Below are positions 1 to 6,635 of a stretch of 9,293 bases of DNA, piece by piece. A program made the translations under genes and the position numbers. The stretch is from NCBI GenBank assembly GCA_937960785.1, contig CALGOZ010000083.1, positions 1 to 9,293 of the forward strand, written 5' to 3'. The stretch's first letter is position 1, and every line of letters begins with the position of its first letter. The notes under the pieces were generated by a model. It saw nothing but the letters and a program-made list of their open reading frames with translations. It made no database searches and was not told where the DNA came from. Source of the DNA: an uncultured Pseudogracilibacillus sp. Its GTDB lineage: Bacteria > Bacillota > Bacilli > Bacillales > Amphibacillaceae.

Positions 1-76
1 CTGAGTAAGATAAAGCGTTTTGGCGCATACACTTACCCAATAGTAGCTACTACTAGAAAAGTGAAGTATTTAAAAT

Positions 77-154
77 TTACTTAGCTAGACTAGAAGCAGG
101 GTTTAAAGTGATTTTTTCAAGTTCCTCGGCTGAATGCTTATTATTAGAACGCAT
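77..154 (-). pseudogene. Possible remnant of an IS transposase orfA (25 codons)
   Basis: A 25-codon frame starts at an ATG (154-152) preceded by the purine-rich AGGGGGA at a suitable distance and ends at TAA. Its start reads MRSNNKHSAEELEKI. This loosely resembles the N-terminus of IS3-type OrfA proteins, which often begin with a short basic stretch followed by H/YSAE and a helix. After residue 15 the resemblance ends, and no helix-turn-helix continues in any frame to the window edge. A 14-bp inverted repeat lies immediately upstream, as might be expected at an element end. It may instead be a chance frame; the resemblance is from memory and weak. Confidence 0.25.
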
Positions 155-159
155 AAAAA

Positions 160-205
160 TCCCCCTAAAGTAGTTTTGTTTTTTTAACTGTCTACTTTAG
201 GGGGA
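160..205 (-). terminator. 14-bp perfect inverted repeat; minus-strand terminator or element end
   Basis: Arms 160-173 and 192-205 are perfectly complementary over 14 bp (core CCCCCTAAAGTAG) around an 18-nt A/T-rich loop. Read on the minus strand, the stem is followed directly by ATTTTTATG, so it has the form of an intrinsic terminator and is the best candidate for ending the lipase transcript about 100 nt downstream of its stop. The same run of bases places an AGGGGG ribosome-binding-like sequence before the ATG at 154, so it could instead be the end of a degraded insertion sequence. Confidence 0.55.
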
Positions 206-239
206 GCATATCATTAAACTGAACACCGTCATTTTATTT

Positions 240-266
240 GCTGGTTTTACCCAGCCTTTTTTATTT
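240..266 (+). terminator. Weak plus-strand intrinsic terminator
   Basis: GCTGG (240-244) and CCAGC (251-255) pair around a 6-nt loop and are followed by CTTTTTTATTTT. The T-tract lies only on the plus-strand exit side, so the hairpin would stop transcription coming from the left edge towards the 3' end of the convergent lipase gene. No plus-strand gene ending just before it is visible in the window; frame 1 is open only from 1 to a TAG at 82-84. Confidence 0.4.
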
Positions 267-303
267 TGAATGACATAAAGGGGTTTGTCACTCGTTTACA
301 AAA

Positions 304-1557
304 TTATTTAGGCAAATTACTTAATCTTTCAGCCATCTTTAAATAAAAGCTATTAACTTCACGCGTTCCGATTGCATGGTCGATATTTAAGCCGATATAG
401 TCCATATGATCCCAACCTTGTTGCACTGGATAATAGTTCCACTCGCCTTTTACCGGAACTTTACCAGCCTCCCGATAAGGGTGATTAAAGGGGTATTTAC
501 TCGACACAACGTTAACAAGCCCATCGTTCGGCCACCAACTACGATCAATAATTGGTTCTGACCACGTGCGAGTGTAAGAGCCAATATGCAGACTAGCTCC
601 CCACATTAATGGATTCATTGTAATCATCGGATAATATCTCCCCGTTAATAGACGGTAACTCGCATTACCAGTGTAGGAGAAGTAATACGTATTAGGATCT
701 GTTTTAACCCAGCTGTTCAATTCCCGGGCACCGAGGGTCGATAAATCATAAGAGCTAATATCCTTACTATCCCAAATAGAGCTGTTTTTTATACGTTCCA
801 TGTATTGGGAGAAGCGTTCACCTTTTTTCCGTTTTGCACCCCATTGGTCTACTTTAAAATCATACAAAATACTATCTTTTCGGTTTACACCAGCTAAAGC
901 AGCAACGTTAATTACGAGCTGTTCAATGAGTGGCATAAGGTCTTCATGATCAGCGAAAGTAGAACCATTGTGAGGTGTGGCGAGACTTGTGATGCTGTGC
1001 ACCCAATCCTTTCCACCTTCAAAAAGTGGTGACATTTCCTTAGCATCTGGATTTTGTTCATGATATTCCCGTTCTGCTTCTGCACCATTAGTAAGGAGTT
1101 CATTTAAGGTTCGAATCGTTTGCCCTCCCATACTGTGACCAATTAAGTGAATTTTACTTTCGCCGTCCCATTCCGGATAAATACCTGGAAACGTCCGACC
1201 AAAACGTTCATGCCCATACTTCTCTGCGTGAGCTGCACCGTAATCTACGGTGCCACCTTTAATAAAGTAGTAAAGCTCTACCGCCCGGTCCCAATTACTT
1301 GAAACAGGCCCAACTGTTGCCCGATACGCCTCGTAGCCCTGATTATTTAACGTACCGATGACATCCTGCTCGCCACCCCAATAATTAATGTTAAAAAGTT
1401 CGCCTTCTCCCCAACCGCCTAGTCCGTGTACAAAGATGAGAGGGTAATCATTTCCAACTGTTTCATTATTTGTAGCTTCGGCTTGTGTAGTAAGTGGTGT
1501 GACAAAAAGGATAAAACCTACTAAACAAACAACCACCGAAAAAAGGCTACTTCTCAC
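304..1557 (-). CDS. Secreted family I.5 triacylglycerol lipase
   Basis: This is an extracellular lipase that hydrolyses acylglycerol esters, 417 aa as the preprotein, the usual length for Geobacillus thermoalkaliphilic lipases. Residues 1-26 form a Sec signal peptide, with probable cleavage after TTQA. The mature N-terminus carries the oxyanion-hole motif FVHGLGGWG (42-50). The catalytic triad should be Ser142 in GHSMGG, Asp345 in NDGLVN and His384 in WDHMDYIG. The family's zinc site appears intact: Asp90 (NWDRA), His110 and His116 (AAH, GHERFG) and Asp237 (VDQWG). The elbow GHSMGG is the staphylococcal form; Geobacillus enzymes have AHSQGG. The start is GTG, with AAGGAGG 6 nt upstream; no ATG start fits. 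It lies 113 nt downstream of the charged anchored protein on the same strand and may have its own weak promoter (TTGCGC-17-TAAAAT) in that gap. Assignment is by remembered family motifs and is strong. Confidence 0.93.
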   Translation of the reverse strand: MRSSLFSVVVCLVGFILFVTPLTTQAEATNNETVGNDYPLIFVHGLGGWGEGELFNINYWGGEQDVIGTLNNQGYEAYRATVGPVSSNWDRAVELYYFIKGGTVDYGAAHAEKYGHERFGRTFPGIYPEWDGESKIHLIGHSMGGQTIRTLNELLTNGAEAEREYHEQNPDAKEMSPLFEGGKDWVHSITSLATPHNGSTFADHEDLMPLIEQLVINVAALAGVNRKDSILYDFKVDQWGAKRKKGERFSQYMERIKNSSIWDSKDISSYDLSTLGARELNSWVKTDPNTYYFSYTGNASYRLLTGRYYPMITMNPLMWGASLHIGSYTRTWSEPIIDRSWWPNDGLVNVVSSKYPFNHPYREAGKVPVKGEWNYYPVQQGWDHMDYIGLNIDHAIGTREVNSFYLKMAERLSNLPK

Positions 1558-1670
1558 TATGAACCTCCTTAACTTTTATATTATTTTAACAATTCTGAAA
1601 ACAATGCGCAATCCTATAAAAGTAGTATTTTTTAAAATAAAATGTTAAAAAAGTCAACAGAGGTTAAAGC

Positions 1671-2330
1671 TTATAAAAATCGGTTACGCAAAAGTATGAA
1701 AAGAGCTGTACCAATTCCAACGACTAAAATACTTGTAACGATAATAGGTCCAGAAAGGGAATGACTGTCCTTTGTTTCTTTAGTAGGTCCTTGTTGTTCT
1801 AGCTCATTAGTAGGTGATTGTATTAACTTTTCGTCATTGGCTTCTGTATCTTTCTTGGTCCTTTTTTCCTTTTCCTCTGGGTCCTTATCTTTTGTAGGGT
1901 TATTTTGCTCTCCCTCTTTATTTAGTGCATTGTTATTACTTTTTGCTTCTTTATCCTCTAATTGTTTTACATTTTGGTTACGATTATTTTTTTCACTCTT
2001 TTTGTTACTAGAATCTTTTTGCTTCGTTTTCTGTTTTTTCTTTTCAACGGTTATTACTTTTAAATGATAATCCATTCCTAAGTCGATAAGCTCACCATCT
2101 TTGACCGTGTCCATCATAGAAAAGGTACTAATTTGGAACTCTTTACCATCGTACCAACCCATTGCCAGCATCTCATCACAACCATCGGAAGGAAAGGCAG
2201 GATTCTGTTCGTTATGTTCTTCCGCATCGATCGTTAAAGTACAATCAAAAGATTTTGCTAGCGTTATAGTCGGTGAAGCGGTTATTAAGACAAATAGAAT
2301 TATAAAACACCACAATTGGAAGCGCTTAAT
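1671..2330 (-). CDS. Signal-peptide protein with charged linker and C-terminal membrane anchor, probable ATT start
   Basis: I do not recognise a family. Starting at ATT (2330-2328) gives 219 aa: a short basic n-region (KRF), a hydrophobic core (residues 6-18) and a signal-peptidase site after ITLA (25). Next comes a small ectodomain (26-95) with two cysteines, Cys30 and Cys51, that could form a disulfide. A Lys/Glu/Asn-rich low-complexity linker spans about 96-190. One transmembrane helix follows (194-214), then a short basic tail, RNRFL. The expected topology is outside the cell with the C-terminus anchored. In-frame ATG codons upstream (2441, 2351) lack ribosome binding sites. ATG 2441 also lies ahead of a good promoter, whereas ATT has AGAGGAGG 7 nt before it. 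Upstream is AIM24, downstream the lipase. The architecture resembles that of the protein at 3335-4183 without obvious sequence similarity. Confidence 0.72.
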   Translation of the reverse strand: MKRFQLWCFIILFVLITASPTITLAKSFDCTLTIDAEEHNEQNPAFPSDGCDEMLAMGWYDGKEFQISTFSMMDTVKDGELIDLGMDYHLKVITVEKKKQKTKQKDSSNKKSEKNNRNQNVKQLEDKEAKSNNNALNKEGEQNNPTKDKDPEEKEKRTKKDTEANDEKLIQSPTNELEQQGPTKETKDSHSLSGPIIVTSILVVGIGTALFILLRNRFL

Positions 2331-2337
2331 TTTTATA

Positions 2338-2344
2338 CCTCCTC
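2338..2344 (-). promoter_or_regulatory. Ribosome binding site that selects the ATT start
   Basis: On the minus strand the GAGGAGG at 2344-2338 is an excellent Shine-Dalgarno sequence. Seven bases (TATAAAA) separate it from ATT at 2330-2328, the first codon of a well-formed signal peptide. If translation began at the ATG at 2351-2349, this ribosome binding site would encode the residues RGG inside the protein, a typical sign of a start called too far upstream. The alternative in-frame TTG (2315-2313) is 22 nt away and would remove the basic n-region. Confidence 0.65.
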
Positions 2345-2376
2345 TTAACATAGTTAGGAAAATATTTGATAAAATC

Positions 2377-2404
2377 ATCATACAAGGGTGAAAAAAATTA
2401 TCAA
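2377..2404 (-). promoter_or_regulatory. Sigma-A type promoter of the anchored protein/lipase unit
   Basis: On the minus strand, TTGATA (2404-2399) and TATGAT (2382-2377) are each one base from consensus and are separated by 16 bp. The predicted transcript would start near 2370, about 40 nt before the ATT codon. The promoter overlaps nothing but the spacer after the AIM24 stop, so the downstream genes need not depend on AIM24 transcription. Confidence 0.6.
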
Positions 2405-2421
2405 GGGAATTTTTAATTATT

Positions 2422-3105
2422 TTATATTCTGTGCTTTTCATAAGGATGAATCATAACGAAACCTTCTCCGGTAAACTTCAATTGAATCGATTCACCACTA
2501 CCCCGACCTAAAAACGTTCGCATCGTCACATCGGTGTGGATTTTAGGTTTTAAATGTCCTGACCATGCGACCGTCGCATTTGGATCAGTAAATACCGGCT
2601 GATTAGGACGCACTTGAAATGTTAGTGGATCGAAATGAGTTGTAATAGCTACTTTACCCGGTCCTTTCAAATGGATATTAAATAGACCACCAGCCATCAT
2701 ACCACCAATTCTTCGCATAAATCTTACGTTCCAACGAATTGTCGGCTCAAAAGCTAACAAATCGTTACCATTAACCGTAATTGACTCCTTGTCTTCCAAA
2801 TCAAATACGATAATTTTCTTACCTTCATCAGCTAAATATAAATGTCCCTTTCCTGTTGCTTTCATAAGTGGAAAACCTTCACCGGTAAAGGTTCGCTTAA
2901 ACATATTACGAACTCCATGTTCAAAAACTCGTTCCCGTTGAAAGCGAACTTTTCCAGTATATGTTACCATTGCACCGACTTTTGCCCAAATATATTCGGT
3001 TAAATTTACTTTTAAAATTCTTGAAGTTTCTAACTCAAAGAAATCTATTTTTTCCAAATCTTGACTCGTATGGCTCACTATTTCCGATAAAGAATAATCT
3101 TTCAA
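2422..3105 (-). CDS. AIM24 (DUF124) family protein
   Basis: A 227-aa protein of the AIM24/DUF124 family, named after a yeast mitochondrial protein and common in Bacillota; the biochemical role of the bacterial members is not established. The sequence has no signal peptide or membrane helix and is probably cytosolic. It shows the all-beta, glycine-rich character of the family. The family-like motif FTGEGF occurs twice (73-78 and 211-216), and a Gly/Met-rich turn, GGMMAGGLF, lies at 134-142. The start is TTG (3105-3103) with AAGGAGG 8 nt upstream; no ATG near it has a ribosome binding site. It is followed by its own spacer and a new promoter at 2377-2404, and diverges from the acidic anchored protein at 3335. 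A dyad at 3147-3172 may control it. Family assignment is confident; function is unknown. Confidence 0.9.
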   Translation of the reverse strand: MKDYSLSEIVSHTSQDLEKIDFFELETSRILKVNLTEYIWAKVGAMVTYTGKVRFQRERVFEHGVRNMFKRTFTGEGFPLMKATGKGHLYLADEGKKIIVFDLEDKESITVNGNDLLAFEPTIRWNVRFMRRIGGMMAGGLFNIHLKGPGKVAITTHFDPLTFQVRPNQPVFTDPNATVAWSGHLKPKIHTDVTMRTFLGRGSGESIQLKFTGEGFVMIHPYEKHRI

Positions 3106-3142
3106 TTGTTTCTCCTCCTTTTATTCAAAAAGACTTACCCTT

Positions 3143-3172
3143 AGTATAGCGAAAGGAGCAAAACTTTCGATA
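3143..3172 (-). promoter_or_regulatory. Operator-like dyad overlapping a candidate AIM24 promoter
   Basis: TAGCGAAAG (3147-3155) and CTTTCGATA (3164-3172) form an inverted repeat pairing at 8 of 9 positions around an 8-nt centre. On the minus strand it covers the spacer and -35 region upstream of a good -10, TATACT (3148-3143), whose transcript would start about 31 nt before the AIM24 TTG. No good -35 is present. This fits either a repressor operator or an activator site, but the plus-strand T-run at 3173-3180 means a weak hairpin is also possible. Confidence 0.3.
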
Positions 3173-3334
3173 GTTTTTTTAAAGAAAAAGTTAATTTTAT
3201 TCTATGAAAAAACTCATGAAATCATTTGTATCGGGTATAAAACATGGTAGTATAGTAGGTAACTTATAGTCATAATGTATCATCTTACAACTGAGAAAGT
3301 GTACGAAGAAATATTCGAATAAGGAACGATAGTA

Positions 3335-4183
3335 ATGAAGCGAAAAATAATTCAATTATTTGTGTTATTGTTTGTTGTAACAAGTGCTATACATATTTCA
3401 TCGGGGCACTTTTCTACAATTCTTTCTGAAGATTCTGGAGTTGTCTTAGCCGAGGAAGAATATGAAGACGATGAAGATCCGAATCCACCGAAAGAAGAAA
3501 AACCACCTAAAGAAGAAGACGATAAACCTAAGGAGGAGCCAGAAAGACCTAGCGAGGATTCGGAAAAAGAAGAGAAACCATCGAACGAGGGAGATAAGGA
3601 AAAGGGTTCATCAAAAAATGGTGGAAGCAACCCTACACCATCTTCACCACCATCCCGAGGTAGTCAACCATCGGTACCTTCTCAAGGAGCACCAATAGAG
3701 CAACCTAGTCCACAAACAGAAGAAGTTGAACAGGAGCTTCCTATAGAAGATGTCGAAGAAGAGGAAGTGGTAGAACAAGAAAGGAAAGAAATTCTGTTTT
3801 ATGAAGACCGTTTAGAAACGTATTTACCCGACGATGTATTAAAATTAAAGGAGGCCCAATCTGCAGAAGGGGACCACCGGACGCTTGAACAGTTGAAACA
3901 TATGGATGTCATGGTAACGAAAGAAGACGGAATGTATTACGCCATGTATCGCGATGATCAAGATCAAATTGTCAAACAACGAATTACTAAAGCAGAAGCA
4001 GTTGAGCTTGGTTATGAAGTCGAATCGATTGAACGTGATGAGGAAAAGGTGAATCCAGTACAAACTGAATCTTCATATCAAGATGCATTGTATAAAAGGT
4101 TATTCGGCCTTGTAACTGTGGCAGTTGTGTTACTAATTTTAATAATTGGAACGTATATTTATTATCGTCGTAGTATAACGTAA
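3335..4183 (+). CDS. Acidic, proline-rich surface protein with signal peptide and C-terminal membrane anchor
   Basis: Unrecognised 282-aa protein. Residues 1-39 look like a long signal peptide: basic MKRK, a hydrophobic core at 6-20 and a possible cleavage after VVLA (36-39). A strongly acidic segment follows (40-90), rich in E, D, K and P with repeated PPKEE-like units, then a Ser/Pro/Gly/Gln-rich stretch (91-127) and more acid (128-150). A compact, possibly folded region spans about 151-235. One transmembrane helix covers 257-276, followed by the basic tail YYRRSIT. The expected arrangement is a surface domain held away from the membrane by an extended linker. The start is ATG with AAGGA 9 nt upstream. 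It diverges from AIM24, converges on the DUF421 gene with a 6-nt gap, and ends at a terminator inside that gene. It shares architecture, not evident sequence, with the protein at 1671-2330. Confidence 0.8.
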   Translation: MKRKIIQLFVLLFVVTSAIHISSGHFSTILSEDSGVVLAEEEYEDDEDPNPPKEEKPPKEEDDKPKEEPERPSEDSEKEEKPSNEGDKEKGSSKNGGSNPTPSSPPSRGSQPSVPSQGAPIEQPSPQTEEVEQELPIEDVEEEEVVEQERKEILFYEDRLETYLPDDVLKLKEAQSAEGDHRTLEQLKHMDVMVTKEDGMYYAMYRDDQDQIVKQRITKAEAVELGYEVESIERDEEKVNPVQTESSYQDALYKRLFGLVTVAVVLLILIIGTYIYYRRSIT

Positions 4184-4189
4184 GAAAAT

Positions 4190-4789
4190 TTATTTGAGAT
4201 GGGAAGGAGCGTCTTTTGCTCCTTTTTTCTTTTTAATTTCAGTAAATAAGTGTGGTTCCTCCGTTTGATTTCGATTCATTTGTGTATTCGTTAGTTGTTC
4301 AATTTGCTTTTGTAACTTTTCTAAGTCGCCTTTTGTTGCAGGTTGAGCGTGTTCTTTTAATGTAAAGCCTAAATGTCCACTTGGCTCTAGGGTCGCTAGC
4401 TCCACATCTTGAATTGAAGTTACATTATACTGTCTTAAATGCATTTCTAATTGATCGACTGTTAAATGTAATTTACGGAGTTCTTTTTCTTTTATTTCAC
4501 CATTTTCAATAATGATTTTTGATTTTCCAGTAATGAGCTTTTCGAGGCGGTTCGATTTTAGTTGTGCATATTCTAAAATAAGCAACGTAATAACTAAAGC
4601 TAAACCGACGAAAAAAGTTTGCCAAAGACCATTTGATGTAACTGGTTCGATTAACAATGTACCAATTGAGATCATTAATACCGTTTCAGCTAAAGTCATT
4701 TCGGAGATAGTTTTTCGTCCGGATAAACGAAGTAAAAAGGTACCAATAATAACAACGATGGTAGCCTTCCAAAGTAAATGCCAGTCCAT
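4190..4789 (-). CDS. DUF421 (YetF-type) membrane protein
   Basis: A 199-aa integral membrane protein of the DUF421 family, as in Bacillus YetF and relatives. The N-terminal half has three hydrophobic helices (about 6-22, 34-50 and 55-73). The first loop carries RLSGRKTISEMTLAE (21-35), matching the family's R-x-x-G-R/K pattern. The cytoplasmic domain (about 80-145) includes the typical segment with IIIENGEI (92-99) and a Leu/Asp-rich helix. A coiled-coil-like tail (153-169) and a basic end, KKKKGAK, follow. Relatives occur in spore-associated operons (2Duf-type proteins), but no spore gene lies next to this one, so no role can be given. The ATG start has AAGGAGGG closely upstream. The last codons overlap the terminator of the convergent gene at 3335-4183. 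Confidence 0.92.
   Translation of the reverse strand: MDWHLLWKATIVVIIGTFLLRLSGRKTISEMTLAETVLMISIGTLLIEPVTSNGLWQTFFVGLALVITLLILEYAQLKSNRLEKLITGKSKIIIENGEIKEKELRKLHLTVDQLEMHLRQYNVTSIQDVELATLEPSGHLGFTLKEHAQPATKGDLEKLQKQIEQLTNTQMNRNQTEEPHLFTEIKKKKGAKDAPSHLK
4204..4228 (+). terminator. Intrinsic terminator of the 3335-4183 gene, inside the DUF421 coding end
   Basis: AAGGAGC (4204-4210) and GCTCCTT (4218-4224) form a 7-bp stem with a 7-nt loop, continued by a T-run to 4228 and further T-rich sequence. It starts 20 nt after the stop of the plus-strand gene. On the other strand the same bases encode the KKKKGAKDAP end of the DUF421 protein, so the two transcripts overlap at their 3' ends. Confidence 0.75.
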
Positions 4790-4902
4790 ATCAACCCTCC
4801 TTTTAGTTAGTATTTTTTAAATATGAATAAATATTCTTTATTTTTGCGACAAGCATATAGTAATAATTTAAATGTTAAATCTTCTTAGAAAAACGAACTT
4901 CC

Positions 4903-4908
4903 TATAAT
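4903..4908 (+). promoter_or_regulatory. Candidate -10 element for the small membrane protein
   Basis: A perfect TATAAT stands 66 nt before the GTG start at 4974. The sequence 15-18 bp upstream (TTCTTA or neighbours) is a poor -35, so this is only a candidate; activation or an extended contact would be needed. Confidence 0.35.
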
Positions 4909-4973
4909 TAACAATGTTTTTCTCGTTTGAAAGTAGAAGGATTGGGTATCCTTCAAATAAGGGAGGCGAAATC

Positions 4974-5321
4974 GTGGGAAAAATTACAGTCACTGGTGCA
5001 ATTATTATCGTCACTGCCTGGATTACACTAATTGAGTACGATCATTTGCCGGAAGAAGAACGTCAAAAAGTAATCAATGCAATTAAAACGAAACCGAAAT
5101 ATTTTTTACTATTATTACTTATGCCTTTAGGTATATTGTTCAATGTGCTCGGAACAATTATTCGTTCACCGTCCCTTGTCCTTACCGGTGCGACATTACT
5201 CATCCTCCAAGCTTTATTTGTCTCCTTTGTCTTTTGGAATCGCACTCGCTGGAAAAGTGTCTTTCTTTTTATAGTTACGATTATTTTAGGTGTTTTCCTA
5301 TATTTTCCTTTATTTTTATAA
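4974..5321 (+). CDS. Small polytopic membrane protein of unknown function
   Basis: Starting at GTG gives 115 aa; GGGAGG at 4961-4966 lies 7 nt before it and fixes this start. An in-frame ATG 60 nt further upstream has no ribosome binding site and adds a non-hydrophobic leader. The sequence contains four likely membrane helices at about 4-22, 43-62, 66-87 and 94-115. Between the first two is a charged cytosolic or external loop (HLPEEERQKVINAIKTKPK at 24-42). A basic cluster, NRTRWK (89-94), precedes the last helix, and the protein ends within it. I do not recognise a family and see no catalytic motif. It is transcribed alone, diverging from DUF421 and converging on the lactate monooxygenase across a shared hairpin. 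Confidence 0.75.
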   Translation: MGKITVTGAIIIVTAWITLIEYDHLPEEERQKVINAIKTKPKYFLLLLLMPLGILFNVLGTIIRSPSLVLTGATLLILQALFVSFVFWNRTRWKSVFLFIVTIILGVFLYFPLFL

Positions 5322-5368
5322 ATTATCAAGTGCAAAAAGTGAATCTTGAACTAAAAAGTGGATATAAA

Positions 5369-5422
5369 ACAGAGCTTGGTATTTCCTAGTTAGAAAACAC
5401 CAAGCTCTGCTTTTTATTTTCT
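5369..5422. terminator. Shared intrinsic terminator between convergent genes
   Basis: CAGAGCTTGGT (5370-5380) and ACCAAGCTCTG (5399-5409) pair perfectly over 11 bp, with further pairing in the flanking A/T-rich bases of the 18-nt loop. The plus-strand exit is CTTTTTATTTT, a strong T-tract that ends the small membrane protein unit. The minus-strand exit is TTTTATATCC, weaker but usable, 21 nt after the stop of the flavoenzyme gene. Confidence 0.85.
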
Positions 5423-5430
5423 TATATTAT

Positions 5431-6615
5431 TTAAAACTCTTTGCTTTTCATAATAATGGTTGAATCAATTTCTTCAACGGAACGTAACCCTGCTAGACCT
5501 AGCGTTAAATCAAAATCGGCAATTAAATGTTGTAAAACGGCTTTTACTCCTTCTTCTCCATGTACCGCAAGCCCATACATACATGGACGACCGACAAGGA
5601 CAGCCTCAGCTCCGAGGGCTAAGGCCTTAATAATATCAGAACCTCGACGAATGCCACTATCCATTAATAGAGGGATCTCCCCCTTTGTTACTTCATAAAT
5701 TAAGGGTAACGCTTCTAGGGCGGAAATTGCTCCATCTACTTGACGACCGCCATGATTTGAGACGATGATCCCATCGACATTATGTTTTAAAGCGAGCTTT
5801 GCATCATCCGGATGCAAAATTCCTTTTAATATAATAGGTAGTTTTGTGTTTTCCCTAATGAAAGCTAAATCATCCCACGTTAACGTCGTATTTCCAAAAA
5901 TTTGCGTCCAATACATAATTGCTGAAGTTGGATTATTTTCCGGAGTGTCATCCAATTTGGAGCGGAAAGCTGGATCACTGAAATAGTTTCCTACTCCTTC
6001 TCCTGCTAAGAAAGGTAAATACGCATGCTTTAAATCGTATTCCCTCCAAGCCATCATTGCAGTGTCGAGCGTAATAACGAGAGCATCGTAACCTGCTTTT
6101 TCAGCTCGTTGAATAAAGCTTTTTGCAATGTTGGGATCTTTACTCCAATATAATTGGAACCATTTCGGAGCATCGCCCATCGCTTTTGCAATCTCTTCCA
6201 TTGGTGTCGTTGCTGCTGAGCTAGCGATATAGGGTACACCTAATTCCGCGGACGCTTTTGCCGAAGCAATTTCCCCATCCTTATGAATGATTGACTGCAC
6301 ACCAATTGGGGCTTGTAATACAGGGTAAGGAATTTTTTTACCGAAAAGCTCAACGGATAAATCCCTTTCCTCTACATTTCGAAACATACGTGGGATTATC
6401 TTCCATTTTTTGAAGGCCTCTAAGTTTGCCTCCATTGATTCGCCGGCTCCGGCACCACCTGCTATGTAATAATAGGCACTATCTTCGAGGACTTCACGAG
6501 CTTTTTCTTCCCATTCCTCATAGACGACTGGCATTTTATTGGGTAAAGGCTCTGGTAGCAACATTTCTTGATAAATTTCATACTGCACTAAATTCCCTAT
6601 GTTTGGTATTTGCAT
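5431..6615 (-). CDS. Lactate 2-monooxygenase-type FMN-dependent alpha-hydroxy acid oxidase
   Basis: A cytosolic flavoenzyme of the glycolate oxidase/lactate oxidase superfamily. Its 394 aa equal the length of Mycobacterium lactate 2-monooxygenase (L-lactate + O2 to acetate, CO2 and water). It shares that subgroup's features from memory, including IIPRM (73-77) and ERDLSVELFGK (83-93). Active-site residues are visible: Tyr50, Gly105 in APIG (the position tied to oxidase versus monooxygenase behaviour), Tyr156 in FQLYW, Arg191, Lys264 in LKG, and the catalytic base His288 with Arg291 in SNHGGRQ. The FMN phosphate site is DSGIRRG (319-325) plus GRP (342-344). The ATG start has GGAGGAGGG just upstream. 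It is a single-gene unit under a promoter overlapped by a cre box. It could act as a lactate oxidase or on another 2-hydroxy acid; substrate is inferred. Confidence 0.9.
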   Translation of the reverse strand: MQIPNIGNLVQYEIYQEMLLPEPLPNKMPVVYEEWEEKAREVLEDSAYYYIAGGAGAGESMEANLEAFKKWKIIPRMFRNVEERDLSVELFGKKIPYPVLQAPIGVQSIIHKDGEIASAKASAELGVPYIASSAATTPMEEIAKAMGDAPKWFQLYWSKDPNIAKSFIQRAEKAGYDALVITLDTAMMAWREYDLKHAYLPFLAGEGVGNYFSDPAFRSKLDDTPENNPTSAIMYWTQIFGNTTLTWDDLAFIRENTKLPIILKGILHPDDAKLALKHNVDGIIVSNHGGRQVDGAISALEALPLIYEVTKGEIPLLMDSGIRRGSDIIKALALGAEAVLVGRPCMYGLAVHGEEGVKAVLQHLIADFDLTLGLAGLRSVEEIDSTIIMKSKEF

Positions 6616-6635
6616 TTATATTCCCTCCTCCAAAA

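Noticed and set aside
41..52. 12-bp palindrome TAGTAGCTACTA near the left edge
   Set aside because: Short, with no T-tract or neighbouring gene to give it meaning.
1837..2067. Plus-strand frame of 76 codons, rich in Phe/Leu/Ser
   Set aside because: It is the antisense of the Lys/Glu/Asn-rich linker codons of the minus-strand gene and has no ribosome binding site.
2331..2441. Upstream ATG starts (2441 or 2351) for the charged anchored protein
   Set aside because: No ribosome binding sites; 2441 lies ahead of the promoter, and the longer N-terminus would bury the signal peptide.
3226..3256. Promoter for the 3335 gene (TTGTAT with TATAGT), and a possible SigB GGGTAT at 3233
   Set aside because: The sigma-A pair has a 19-bp spacer and the SigB-like -10 has no GTTT-type -35, so neither can be supported.
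3352..3630. Minus-strand frame of 92 codons, rich in Ser/Phe/Gly
   Set aside because: Antisense of the acidic Glu/Pro-rich segment of the gene at 3335-4183; composition is explained by that gene.
4914..4973. ATG at 4914 as start of the small membrane protein
   Set aside because: No ribosome binding site before it, whereas GGGAGG with a 7-nt spacer precedes GTG 4974.
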